Under the pieces are notes generated by a model. The model saw only the letters and a list, made by a program, of their open reading frames with translations, made no database searches and was not told the origin of the DNA. The position numbers were made by a program, and so were the translations under genes. A stretch of 64,000 bases of DNA from Marinomonas sp. MED121 (GTDB taxonomy: Bacteria; Pseudomonadota; Gammaproteobacteria; Pseudomonadales; Marinomonadaceae): NCBI RefSeq assembly GCF_000153025.1, contig NZ_CH672429.1, positions 313,822 through 377,821 of the forward strand. Reading direction: 5' to 3'. The first letter of the stretch is position 1. Each line of letters opens with the position of its first letter. Positions 16,906 through 24,510 of this stretch are shown in pieces.

Positions 16906-18255
16906 TTAGAAAAGCATGTATTCAGGAGTCAATGGAAATGCAAAACGCCCTTCTACAGGATAGTGGTCAGACAAATCCCAGCTTTGCCAATGCTGGCTGT
17001 CGATACTACGCGGTGTCAGCATTTTATTTTCTGAAGCGTAAGGCGCAATATGGTCATTACTATATAAAACATAATCTAAGTATTCATTAAAGGCTTCATC
17101 AGCATAAATGTTAACTGGGCCAGCGTATGAATATGGATAAGCGCCAGTGGCTTCAGGCTCTGTAGCATTCAACAAGGCTAAAAAGTCTAAATGCTCTTGC
17201 GGATAGTTAATCTTATCCACATTAAAATCACCCGCCATAATCACAGGCTCTTGATATGGGATCTGCTTGCTTTCAATAAAGCGTTTCAACTGTGCCAATT
17301 GCTCAAAACGAACCGTGATATCTTGCTCACTGGCATACGCATGCGTGTGGGTCCCAAAGATATGAAACACATTACTGCCTTTTCTTATTTTCGCATAATT
17401 CATCCCCTTAGCAGCCAAACACCCATCTCCTCGACATGCGTCATAGACTACTGCGTCTTGGGCTTCGATAGGCCAGCGGCTCGCAATAAATGAACCTCCT
17501 GTCAAAATCTTACCCACTTGCCATGGGATCTGGGTCATATAGGGGTAAGTCTGCGCGACTTTTGCTCTGAATTTCGCCGTTAAAATGGGGTCGAACACTT
17601 CTTGAAAGACAACCACATCATAATGGGTCATATACTCAGCGATAGTGTCTAACCTATCACTCGTATTTTTAGAGGCAAGCGGCGGCAGTAATGCCCAGGT
17701 GTTGTAAGTCAGTACATTGAGTTCATTAGAATATTGAGACTTGTCTGATTGATTAAATTTCTCGTGGATCACATAGTGAATATCATCGCCTGAAACTCTG
17801 GCTGAAGAAGATTTAAATGCCAAAACTTGTTGCTGATCAACTAAAGACACACGATGAATGTCGCGATCATAGTGCCATGGATCATCCTGACCACTGAGCC
17901 ACATTTTGCTAAATGTCTGGGTGCCGAGCAATTTTTGCTTTAAATAAACTGGCTGTGACGCACCATTAACAGCTGTTGTAAAAATATATTCTTTTCCCCA
18001 TTTAATGCCTTGGTCACGATTAAAACGCAGAAACTTAACCGTGCCTAATGGTGGCACTTCAGCAGCTAATTGCTGCCACTGATCCCCATGACGAATATTG
18101 TCATGTCCCGTTTGCTGAGTACTGAGCGTCAAGGTTTCCATGGTATTGTTAGTTAAATAGACGTAGCTTTCTGCCAACGCTTGGCCCGATAGTAAGCTTG
18201 ATAAAACACCGACAATGACTAAACCGATCGCTCGGCATTGCTTAAGTCTGATCAT
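16906..18255 (-). CDS. Secreted sphingomyelinase-like endonuclease/exonuclease/phosphatase-family protein
   Basis: A 449-residue exported protein: signal peptide 1-28, an N-terminal beta-rich domain (about 30-135, beginning YVYLTNNT), then an EEP-fold catalytic domain. Active-site elements are LTYNTW (Asn185), FQEV (Glu219), GTHTHA at 301-306, GDFNVD at 342-347, LDY at 393-395 and SDHYPVEG at 429-436. This matches bacterial neutral sphingomyelinase C, which hydrolyses sphingomyelin to ceramide and phosphocholine. Other phosphodiester substrates are possible. It is a single gene in an accessory region. A marine bacterium could use it on eukaryotic membrane lipids. Confidence 0.82.
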   Translation of the reverse strand: MIRLKQCRAIGLVIVGVLSSLLSGQALAESYVYLTNNTMETLTLSTQQTGHDNIRHGDQWQQLAAEVPPLGTVKFLRFNRDQGIKWGKEYIFTTAVNGASQPVYLKQKLLGTQTFSKMWLSGQDDPWHYDRDIHRVSLVDQQQVLAFKSSSARVSGDDIHYVIHEKFNQSDKSQYSNELNVLTYNTWALLPPLASKNTSDRLDTIAEYMTHYDVVVFQEVFDPILTAKFRAKVAQTYPYMTQIPWQVGKILTGGSFIASRWPIEAQDAVVYDACRGDGCLAAKGMNYAKIRKGSNVFHIFGTHTHAYASEQDITVRFEQLAQLKRFIESKQIPYQEPVIMAGDFNVDKINYPQEHLDFLALLNATEPEATGAYPYSYAGPVNIYADEAFNEYLDYVLYSNDHIAPYASENKMLTPRSIDSQHWQSWDLSDHYPVEGRFAFPLTPEYMLF

Positions 18256-18555
18256 TCACTGATTCCTTTCTTTTAATTGTTTGATTTGAATGTTCTGCTG
18301 TAACTCACTCATACCATAGGCCGTTACTTTATAAACCCTAACGCCATGATAAGGCACAGCACGTGAGTACAGAGTCACACCATTAAAGCTAAATCATGTG
18401 TATTACCTGGATATGACACCTTGTATAATTTATACAATTAGCAACATAGGTGTAATCAGAAAAATTAGGTCGTGTTAACCTAGAAAGTGCGAATTAAAAA
18501 TTATAGGTGGTGCACTTCTATTTAGAGCACAGATGATGCTTTTATTTAGGTAGGA
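18256..18555. other. Intergenic region upstream of the phosphodiesterase
   Basis: 300 bases that should hold the phosphodiesterase promoter. TATACAAT-like sequences occur near 18430, but I could not pair them convincingly with a -35. No gene is supported. Confidence 0.4.
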
Positions 18556-18830
18556 TCAATTATTTGCTTCTTCAGTGCCAACTTGCAGCACCAAGTGCGT
18601 GTGCTCCTATAAAAAGCACGCGCCTTTTAATAGAAAATACAACGAGAAACGCAGTGATAATAAGCACTTATCTAAAAAAGAACAGAAGACGAATAAGGTA
18701 TTTGCGCTTACCTAAAAAAGCTAAAAGAGAGCATTTTAGATTCCTCATTCTTGAGTGAATCAAATAAAGCTAGATAGTGAATGGAATTAGATCAAATTGG
18801 AGTGGCTATGCTGTTAGTATTCTGACGCGA
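18556..18830 (-). pseudogene. Decayed N-terminal fragment of an IS200-like transposase
   Basis: Read on the minus strand, about 18600-18675 encodes a degraded version of the transposase N-terminus (YYHCVSRC, then stops, then a remnant of RRAFL), matching the intact gene at 23329-24306. The upstream part, 18705-18820, matches the promoter region of that gene closely, including the TCCTCATTCTTGAGTGAAT block and the GATCAAATTGG...CTGTTAGTA terminal sequence. Only the first part of the element remains. It marks the downstream end of the cassette array. Confidence 0.7.
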
Positions 18831-18865
18831 GCAAATGAGCTAGGCTTAGCTACCTAGCTTCTGAA

Positions 18866-19150
18866 CTATCCACCGAACTTAACCTTGTTTAACTCGTCTT
18901 TGAGAAAATGAGTTTTCTCTAGGTCAACGCCATGCATGTTTGCTAAAGCACATACATAATAGAGAACATCATACAGCTCTTCCGCAATGCTTCCCTTAAG
19001 CTCTGAAATTTCCGGTTGTCCTGTTTTGTCTTTATTAATTGATTCAGAAAGCTCACCGACTTCCTCGATCAATTTGAGAAAATACTTGTGGGCTAACTGT
19101 GGGTTGTGATCAACCGTTTTAATATAGCTTTGTAATTCTGATAACTTCAT
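18866..19150 (-). CDS. MazG-like nucleotide pyrophosphohydrolase (integron cassette)
   Basis: A 94-residue all-alpha protein with the MazG/dUTPase-like metal motif: LIEEVGELSESI near residues 27-38 and EELYDVLYY near 57-65. Such enzymes hydrolyse non-canonical or excess NTPs to NMPs. It is cytoplasmic and probably works as a dimer or tetramer. It reads as an integron cassette: its upstream boundary AAAATCTA (19203-19210) is the TAGATTTT cassette start that follows an attC core, now separated from that attC by an IS. A truncated, 97 percent identical copy of its first 15 codons lies at 25042-25148. A hairpin AGCTAGG...CCTAGCT (18838-18859) follows its stop. Confidence 0.82.
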   Translation of the reverse strand: MKLSELQSYIKTVDHNPQLAHKYFLKLIEEVGELSESINKDKTGQPEISELKGSIAEELYDVLYYVCALANMHGVDLEKTHFLKDELNKVKFGG

Positions 19151-19318
19151 AAAATCCCTATTATTGGAATGGGTGTCTCATTAGTATTTTCCAATTACAT
19201 AGAAAATCTAGACATAATGACTCCCCACTCGTTGAGGAGCTAGCCTCCAACATCGTGGGTTAGTTTTAAAAACCAGAGCCATAATATATTCGTCAGAAAT
19301 ATAAAACTGGAGACTAGC

Positions 19319-20473
19319 ATGGCTAAGCATAACATCGTTTTTATTGGGTTGGACACACACAAATCGTTTATTGAAGTCGCTTATATCGAAGATGTGCGGG
19401 GTGTCAAACCAATTCATCTTGGAAAAAATCCATCCACTAAACAATCAGTTAAAAAGCTGGTCAGGCAGTTTGAGTCAAAATACCCTGATGCAACATTACA
19501 CTTCGTTTATGAAGCAGGTCCTTGCGGTTATTGGATCTACCGCTTGATCACATCGCTTGGCCATTGTTGCTATGTGATCGCCCCTTCGCTTATTCCTAAG
19601 AAGCCTGGCGATAGAATTAAAACAGACAAACGGGATGCAATGAATCTGGCTAAGTTACTCAAATCAGAAGATCTCACGGCAATCTACGTGCCCGAACCTG
19701 AAGATGAAGCTGTACGCGACTTATCCCGCGCCAGAGAAACAGCAATGAAAGATCTTAAAGACGGTAAATATCAGCTCAAAGCCTTGCTACTACGTAATAA
19801 TGTCACTGCAAAAGTAAAAGACAATTGGTCGAAACAACATTTACGCTGGTTAACCGAATTGATCTTGCCGTACCCTGCTCAACAGATTGTTTTGCAGGAA
19901 TACATACAAGCCATTACTGAGCGTATGAACCGATTAAAACGGCTTGATAATGAGCTAGAGCATCATGTTAAAAACTGGCGCTATTACCCTGTGGTAAAAG
20001 CGATCCAAGCGATGCGCGGTGTACGTTTACTTGTCGCAACTGGCCTTGTTGCAGAACTAGGGGATCTAACTCGTTTCGATCACCCAAGAAAGCTCATGAG
20101 TTATCTTGGGCTTGTGCCTAGTGAACACAGTAGTGGTGGCAAGCGCAGCATAGGTGCAATCACCAAGTGCGGTAACAGTCGCGCAAGGCGATTGCTGGTT
20201 GAAGGTGCGCATACTTATCGCTACGCAGCGAACATATCAACAGAACTGCAGCTACGACAAGAAGATCTAGGAAAAACCATTGTCGACATTGCTTGGAAAG
20301 CACAGCTTAGGTTGTGCCGTCGCTATCAAACCATGTTGCGCCGAGGCAAACATTACAATGTGATTGTCACAGCTATAGCACGGGAAATGATTGCATACAT
20401 CTGGGCAATATCGCGTGAAATAGTGCTGACACCAGTTGAACCGAAATTACGGTTATCGAGAGTGCCTGCATGA
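19319..20473 (+). CDS. IS110/IS1111-family transposase
   Basis: A 384-residue DEDD recombinase of the IS110 family. The N-terminal RuvC-like domain begins FIGLDTHKSFIEVAY (Asp12), followed by KTDKRDA. The C-terminal transposase_20 domain has MRGVRLLVATGLVAELGD, then SYLGLVPSEHSSGGKRSIGAITKCGNSRARRLLVEGA with the conserved serine region. Enzymes of this family recombine DNA without DDE chemistry, guided by a structured RNA made from the element's own non-coding end. The frame is complete. GGAGAC precedes the ATG at 19319. Confidence 0.92.
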   Translation: MAKHNIVFIGLDTHKSFIEVAYIEDVRGVKPIHLGKNPSTKQSVKKLVRQFESKYPDATLHFVYEAGPCGYWIYRLITSLGHCCYVIAPSLIPKKPGDRIKTDKRDAMNLAKLLKSEDLTAIYVPEPEDEAVRDLSRARETAMKDLKDGKYQLKALLLRNNVTAKVKDNWSKQHLRWLTELILPYPAQQIVLQEYIQAITERMNRLKRLDNELEHHVKNWRYYPVVKAIQAMRGVRLLVATGLVAELGDLTRFDHPRKLMSYLGLVPSEHSSGGKRSIGAITKCGNSRARRLLVEGAHTYRYAANISTELQLRQEDLGKTIVDIAWKAQLRLCRRYQTMLRRGKHYNVIVTAIAREMIAYIWAISREIVLTPVEPKLRLSRVPA

Positions 20474-20761
20474 TAAAAGTTGTTGAGTTAGCGTATGGGA
20501 TCAAGCATCGGGTGTGGCACAACCACCGACGGCGTTAGGATGGCAGTTGATGAAAATTAACTGATCCACGAACATAGACTGAAGACAGGTGCCACGACGA
20601 AAAAAGTAAGGTAGGCGCTGCTTGCAAAAACAAGTAATCCACGAATATCAGCATGATAACCGACGAATATACTTGCTTCATTCTGTACGTTAACTCACTT
20701 TATTTAAAGAAAGTGAATTTATGGCTATTTTTTTAGCAAGGATCTCTGCGTTTTGCTTGAC
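20474..20761. ncRNA. IS1111 right-end non-coding region, likely guide (bridge/seek) RNA
   Basis: 288 bases between the transposase stop and the right inverted repeat, without a coding frame. In the IS1111 group the guide RNA is encoded in this right-end region. Repeated AATCCACGAA/GATCCACGAA-like blocks (near 20563 and 20637) and GCATGATAA segments suggest structure. The call comes from family knowledge and position; the RNA boundaries are not defined. Confidence 0.4.
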
Positions 20762-20773
20762 GTGGGGAGTCAT

Positions 20774-20871
20774 ACCAACGCCTAGCTAAGAGGCGTAAAG
20801 TGCTTGGCTATAATTAGCGACGAAGGAGCGCAAGCCAAGCGTTTTACGTCCTTTTGAGCTACTTGTTAGAA
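20774..20871 (-). other. attC site 1 (integron recombination site)
   Basis: Read on the minus strand it starts with TTCTAACAAG (R'' box) and ends with TAGCTAGGCGTTGG (R' box). The arms AAGGACGTAAAACGCTTGGCT and AGCCAAGCACTTTACGCCT pair imperfectly. The length is about 98 bases. The R' box is split by the IS at 19211-20777. The stop codon of the upstream cassette gene lies within the site. Confidence 0.85.
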
Positions 20872-21809
20872 CCCGATTTCTCCGCGATAGCCATTTTCCC
20901 ACCTTTGAATTGGATATTTGTACCTGATACACCTTTAAGAACCATCTCATAGGGGTGGTCTATTTTCTTCTCCCTTTCAGAATGGTTTGTCATTAGCATA
21001 CGGATAAATTCTATATCGTGCTCTGTTAATGAACCTGACTGCTTAGAGTTTTCAACGTACTCCATTGCGGAGTTTTGTTTTTTAAGGTCTTCTTTTATAG
21101 CAAGAAGAACTGACGTTCTCGAATTTGAAGCGCGGAAGATATAAATAATAAAACCAGCAAGGCTGACATAAAGACCTGACAACGAAATAGCACCATATTG
21201 AGAAATATCAGCTCCTTTTAGTAGATATAATGTAATCAATCCAAAGTTAACAATTACAAATAGGTTGATCATTACACTTTTCAACAAGCCAGCACTTCTC
21301 CTCTCTTGTTCTACAGTATGATAAAGTTCTTTTTCTACAGATTCTCTTCTATGAATGAGGTGGTTTTCTCGTTTTGATGCAGCAAAGTCTTCATCTGACT
21401 TTGAAGACAGAAAGTTATCAATTCGCTCGTTAACACGATTTTCCAATTGTTCAAACAACTGCTTTTCGATAACACCAGTATCTTTCAACTGCTCATTTGC
21501 CATTCTTTCAAGATTTTCCGATAAATACACGGAAACTTCCTGATCTATGAGCTTAGATGCATTTTTCAGGAGGTCACTGGATAGTTCTTTTCTAAGTTTT
21601 ACTACCTCTTTTTCAAGTATCCTTAGTCGATCTCTATCTTCAATATCCCTTCCTGAATCTTCAGAATAGAATAGCTTTCTTCTCTCAAGTATCCTGAACA
21701 TAGGTAAAGCAACAAGAACACTAATGACGCCCGTTAATACTCCTATAAATATTTCTTTATTCCCATTAAATAGGACATCTAAAATGCCACTTTCCATTAA
21801 ATACTCCAT
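20859..21809 (-). CDS. Coiled-coil membrane protein (integron cassette)
   Basis: A 316-residue protein: one hydrophobic segment near residues 19-39, a long charged coiled-coil region from about 55 to 170 (LRILEKEVVKLRKELSSDL, many E/K/R/L), then two membrane segments near 177-196 and 203-226, and a soluble C-terminus of about 85 residues. I do not recognise a family. Its last four codons come from the attC (SNK then stop), as is common in cassettes. It lies between attC sites 1 and 2. Its architecture, with a membrane anchor and coiled coil and no enzyme motif, fits a sensor or membrane-active accessory protein. Confidence 0.65.
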   Translation of the reverse strand: MEYLMESGILDVLFNGNKEIFIGVLTGVISVLVALPMFRILERRKLFYSEDSGRDIEDRDRLRILEKEVVKLRKELSSDLLKNASKLIDQEVSVYLSENLERMANEQLKDTGVIEKQLFEQLENRVNERIDNFLSSKSDEDFAASKRENHLIHRRESVEKELYHTVEQERRSAGLLKSVMINLFVIVNFGLITLYLLKGADISQYGAISLSGLYVSLAGFIIYIFRASNSRTSVLLAIKEDLKKQNSAMEYVENSKQSGSLTEHDIEFIRMLMTNHSEREKKIDHPYEMVLKGVSGTNIQFKGGKMAIAEKSGSNK

Positions 21810-21822
21810 TGCTTTGAAAGGG

Positions 21823-21884
21823 TTCTAACGCTCATGCTAAGCAGCGCAGTTTACTGCGTCCTAAGCTTGAGCGCATTGTTATAG
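21823..21884 (-). other. attC site 2
   Basis: A compact 62-base site of the classic 59-base-element kind. On the minus strand R'' is CTATAAC and R' is GCGTTAGAA, and the arms GCGCTCAAGCTTAGGACGC / GCTGCTTAGCATGAGCG pair around a short centre (GCAGTAAACTGC). It separates the barstar cassette from the coiled-coil cassette. Confidence 0.9.
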
Positions 21885-21886
21885 GG

Positions 21887-22156
21887 CTATTCCCAATAAA
21901 CAGCGCAGTTAATATCTGGGCGCTCTTCTGCCAATTCATTGAAGCAGTTTTTAAGCTGTTCATATGAAGATGGGAGCCGATCTTTTAAAGCAGAAGAACC
22001 TGTAAAAATAATCTTTTCAGGCAAAGACACTAAATCAGAAATTGAATCCCAGAAAGCATCCCAATTTTGGCCATAGAAACTAGGAAAGGATAGGCATCTG
22101 GCCAATAGCTCATGAAGCTCCCGTTCAGTTGTAATCTTACTCAAATCTATATTCAT
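21887..22156 (-). CDS. Barstar-family protein, orphan (integron cassette)
   Basis: An 89-residue protein with the barstar signature: FPSFYGQNWDAFWDSISDL at about 28-46, preceded by an ERELHELLARCL helix, and ending DINCAVYWE. Barstar inhibits barnase-type ribonucleases, and homologues neutralise secreted or toxin RNases. No ribonuclease gene is adjacent, so it may be an immunity protein against a foreign RNase. The ATG at 22156 lies just inside the cassette start (GTTATAG...). It is complete and flanked by attC sites on both sides. Confidence 0.87.
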   Translation of the reverse strand: MNIDLSKITTERELHELLARCLSFPSFYGQNWDAFWDSISDLVSLPEKIIFTGSSALKDRLPSSYEQLKNCFNELAEERPDINCAVYWE

Positions 22157-22168
22157 ATAGTTTTTGCG

Positions 22169-22268
22169 CTATAACGCTTTGCTAAGCGGCAACAAAATAG
22201 CTGGCTAAAATTAGCGAGGAACGAGAAAAAGCCAGCTGTTTTTTGTCCGTTTAAGCAACTTGTTAGAA
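22169..22268 (-). other. attC site 3
   Basis: A 100-base site read on the minus strand from TTCTAACAAGTTGCTTAAACG (R'') to GCTTAGCAAAGCGTTATAG (R'). The inner arms CAGCTGGCTTTTTC and TTAGCCAGCTATTTT pair. It resembles chromosomal-integron attC sites of Vibrio and relatives. It lies directly after the FRG-gene stop codon. Confidence 0.92.
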
Positions 22269-22991
22269 TTACAGGCCAGCTAATACTCTAACTTGAGCTG
22301 ACATAGCATTTCCTGATATCCCTGGGTATATTCTTGAGAAGTTGATCCCCATTGAGTCTAAGTCAGCTAATGCGTTAACTGCATTATGCGCTGGTATTAC
22401 ATATTTGATTAATTCACCATCATTTGGATAACTCGCAACGTATTCCTCAATCGAAGATTGTGGAGTTCGCAGGTAGGTAAATTTTCCATGTTGATTTTTT
22501 ATGCGTTCGTTGCCAAAAGATGGAACATTTACTATCTCACAACCAAATTCCGAGTTCCAAATAGGATCTTCAGTTTTTATAACCCAAATTGCAATTTTAT
22601 CTCCAGAGTTTTCTGTAGCACGTATGTGGCTACTAAAAGCAAAGAAAGCAGAAACATATGGGCTTTCACTCCAATCTAAAAGCCTAGTAGGGAGTCCATG
22701 ATGTTGACCAAGGCTTAACATTAAAATTTCACTATTTCTCACTTCATCAGTAAGATCTTCCAATTCACATTCTTTTATGAATTGGTTAAGAAGGCTTTTC
22801 GCTGTGTTCACTTTATTTTTAAGCTCACCATGATACCAGCGGTCAAAAGAAGGGCTTAATGACCAATTTTCACCTCCTTGTCCTCGGAACAAAAACTTTC
22901 CTTTTTTAAAACGTCCGTTGTCATAAAGATCATCGACTATCTTTGACTTAAAGTCCGTCCAATCATCACATTCAATTGTTTTTATCGTCAT
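22269..22991 (-). CDS. FRG-domain protein (integron cassette)
   Basis: A 240-residue protein with an FRG domain: FLFRGQ at 33-38, then WSLSPSFDRW, and LGQHHGLPTRLLDWSESP at about 94-111 followed by AFFAF. FRG domains occur in bacterial defence and stress proteins and may act on nucleotides or other small molecules, but no activity is settled. It is cytoplasmic, complete, and followed directly by attC 3. The 46-66 bp cassette-start repeat (23020-23085) lies just upstream, so a promoter there may serve this gene. Confidence 0.85.
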   Translation of the reverse strand: MTIKTIECDDWTDFKSKIVDDLYDNGRFKKGKFLFRGQGGENWSLSPSFDRWYHGELKNKVNTAKSLLNQFIKECELEDLTDEVRNSEILMLSLGQHHGLPTRLLDWSESPYVSAFFAFSSHIRATENSGDKIAIWVIKTEDPIWNSEFGCEIVNVPSFGNERIKNQHGKFTYLRTPQSSIEEYVASYPNDGELIKYVIPAHNAVNALADLDSMGINFSRIYPGISGNAMSAQVRVLAGL

Positions 22992-23019
22992 CGATTATAC
23001 TTCCAGTATGTAGGTAATT

Positions 23020-23085
23020 CTAACATTTTAATAATGCGCACGCTCGGTTTGTCCGATTTATCCACCGCACCCAAAACGTCACATC
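23020..23085 (-). repeat. Cassette-start repeat, copy 1
   Basis: A 66-base segment immediately upstream of the FRG cassette. On the minus strand it contains GGTGGATAAATCGGACAAA, then CGAGCGTGCGCATTATTAAAATGTTAG. It matches 27016-27081 along its full length and 24967-25013 over its downstream 47 bases. The GTTAG at its gene-proximal end resembles an attC R' core, but the matching half-site is absent. Confidence 0.8.
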
Positions 23086-23109
23086 TACTTAATTAATTTA
23101 ACAGTTTTA

Positions 23110-24392
23110 ATAAGACATCCATTTTAAAAGAGATCAAAAACAACTTCATCTGAATGAAACTCACTTTTCCATTTTTTTGTATTTTATTTATCAGAAGGAA
23201 GAAAAACCTGTAAATCGAAGCTCAATTACAAAGAATTATCAGTGAATTTCAAACTGAAGCCACGAGTAACCCTCGCGTTAACGATATTAAGGTTTAATTA
23301 AAATAGAACTGAATTTAGTGAGCTAAACCTAAGAAAGAAGTCGCTTACAAGCACCTAATCCAGATCGCCGTTGCAACTGCGTATGTTCACAATACTCAGC
23401 TAAGTAAGCTTCTGAACCAACTGCTGCTTTAAAGTGTTTCTCAAACCCCGTTGTGACTTCTAACCATTGCTCAGATGTGAGATTAATTCGTTGAAGAATA
23501 GGAGCTAGAGAAACATCAATACTCCCCCTTTTGTCCTCTCTCATGATCCTGCCTGTGAGATCGATTAATTCAAGGTAATCTATGAGTTTAAAAGGTAACC
23601 CTTCTGGTTGATCTTCTCTTTCATAGCCAATAAAGGGAAATAAAGTTTTTGGTTGAGTTTGATTCGCTTTGGCCACTTCGATACGCGTTTTGATACTCGT
23701 ATGCTTTGAGGTTTCTGGTGTTACTTCCATCTTGGCGCGAACAGGGTTTAAGTCGACGTATGCCATGCATGACACAAGTGCTGCCTCGTCCAATAACGCT
23801 TGTGACTTAAACCTGCCCTCCCAAAATCGGCCTGTACATTTGTCTTCATTGTTGGCCATACGAGCAATTGGCTCATTCAGCTCTCTCATAAACCAGCTGA
23901 TGTCACAAAGGCGTTCACGGTATTTTTCACAGCTTTCATAAACAGAGGCTAATTCGAAATCAGCCAAACCCTTGTTTTCTAAATATTTTTCGGTGAATTG
24001 CGTGCCTTTATGCAAACGATGCCAACGCTCAACTACCTGCCTGATAGACCAGTTATTCGCTTTCTCAGTATTGACATGAAGAACTAAATGGGTGTGATTG
24101 CTCATAACGGCATAGGCACAGATATCTATCGCAAAAATAGCAGTAAGAGAGAGGATTTTATCTTCTATCCAGCCTCGCCTGTGCTCATAACTTTGACCAG
24201 TTACCTCATCGGTACCACACAGAAAAGCACGTCTCACGCAGCGGGAAACACAGTGATAATAAGTGGTGTCTTGCAAACTTATTAGAGTCTTACGTGGTTT
24301 AGGCATATTAGATTCCTCATCCTTGAGTGAATTCAATAAAACTAGACCATGAATGGAATTAGATCAAATTGTTAAGGGTGTCCTGTTAGTAC
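23110..24392 (-). mobile_element. IS200-like (Y1/REP-associated) insertion element
   Basis: On the minus strand the element runs from a left end near TACTAACAGGACACCC (about 24391) through the transposase gene to a right end, about TTTTAAAATGGATGTCTTA (23110-23128). I infer the ends because the same pair brackets the short copies at 25691-25758 and 26203-26270 and the relic at 18.6-18.8 kb. No terminal inverted repeats are seen, as expected for the HUH/Y1 group. It interrupts the cassette array between the GNAT and FRG genes. Confidence 0.65.
23329..24306 (-). CDS. Y1 (HUH) transposase, IS200-like/RAYT type
   Basis: A 325-residue Y1-type transposase. TTYYHCVSRCVRRAFLCG opens the protein, the metal-binding histidines lie in MSNHTHLVLHV (HTH 71-73), and the catalytic-tyrosine region is in VSCMAYVDLNPVRAKM. 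The extra C-terminal part (LFPFIGYEREDQ... to the end) is longer than in classic IS200 and fits the REP-associated subgroup. GAGGA precedes the ATG at 24306; an extended start at 24336 is unlikely. The first codons and promoter are duplicated at 24396-24510. Confidence 0.9.
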   Translation of the reverse strand: MPKPRKTLISLQDTTYYHCVSRCVRRAFLCGTDEVTGQSYEHRRGWIEDKILSLTAIFAIDICAYAVMSNHTHLVLHVNTEKANNWSIRQVVERWHRLHKGTQFTEKYLENKGLADFELASVYESCEKYRERLCDISWFMRELNEPIARMANNEDKCTGRFWEGRFKSQALLDEAALVSCMAYVDLNPVRAKMEVTPETSKHTSIKTRIEVAKANQTQPKTLFPFIGYEREDQPEGLPFKLIDYLELIDLTGRIMREDKRGSIDVSLAPILQRINLTSEQWLEVTTGFEKHFKAAVGSEAYLAEYCEHTQLQRRSGLGACKRLLS

Positions 24393-24510
24393 TGTATTAG
24401 AGTCTTACGTGGTTTAGGCATATTAGATTCCTCATCCTTGAGTGAATTCAATAAAACTAGACCATGAATGGAATTAGATCAAATTGTTAAGGGTGTCCTG
24501 TTAGTACTGT
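24281..24510. repeat. 115-bp perfect tandem duplication
   Basis: 24281-24395 is repeated base for base at 24396-24510. The unit contains the first nine codons of the IS200-like transposase, its ribosome site and about 85 bases upstream, ending in the element's left terminal sequence. The outer copy also supplies the stop codon of the neighbouring GNAT gene. The perfect identity suggests a recent event. Confidence 0.95.

Larger units (their letters stand above)
19211..20777 (+). mobile_element. IS110-family (IS1111 group) element inserted in an attC site
   Basis: About 1.57 kb. Perfect 12-bp subterminal inverted repeats, ATGACTCCCCAC at 19217-19228 and its complement at 20762-20773, lie a few bases inside each end, as in the IS1111 group. 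One transposase gene is inside, with a short left non-coding end (about 108 bases) and a longer right one (about 304 bases). The flanks join to give ...AAAATCTA + ACGCC..., which is exactly the intact sequence at 25141-25152. The IS therefore entered the core of an attC without an obvious target duplication. This fits IS1111-attC elements. Confidence 0.85.

Noticed and set aside
18564-18758. 64-codon plus-strand open frame
   Set aside because: The same DNA read on the other strand is a degraded transposase start, which explains the sequence better.
20859-22991. Toxin-antitoxin operon made of barstar and its neighbours
   Set aside because: Each gene is separated by its own attC, and neither neighbour resembles a ribonuclease toxin, so they are independent cassettes, not one operon.
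23020-23085. Repeat copies as complete attC sites
   Set aside because: The R'-like GTTAG end is present, but the opposite half-site and pairing arms are not.
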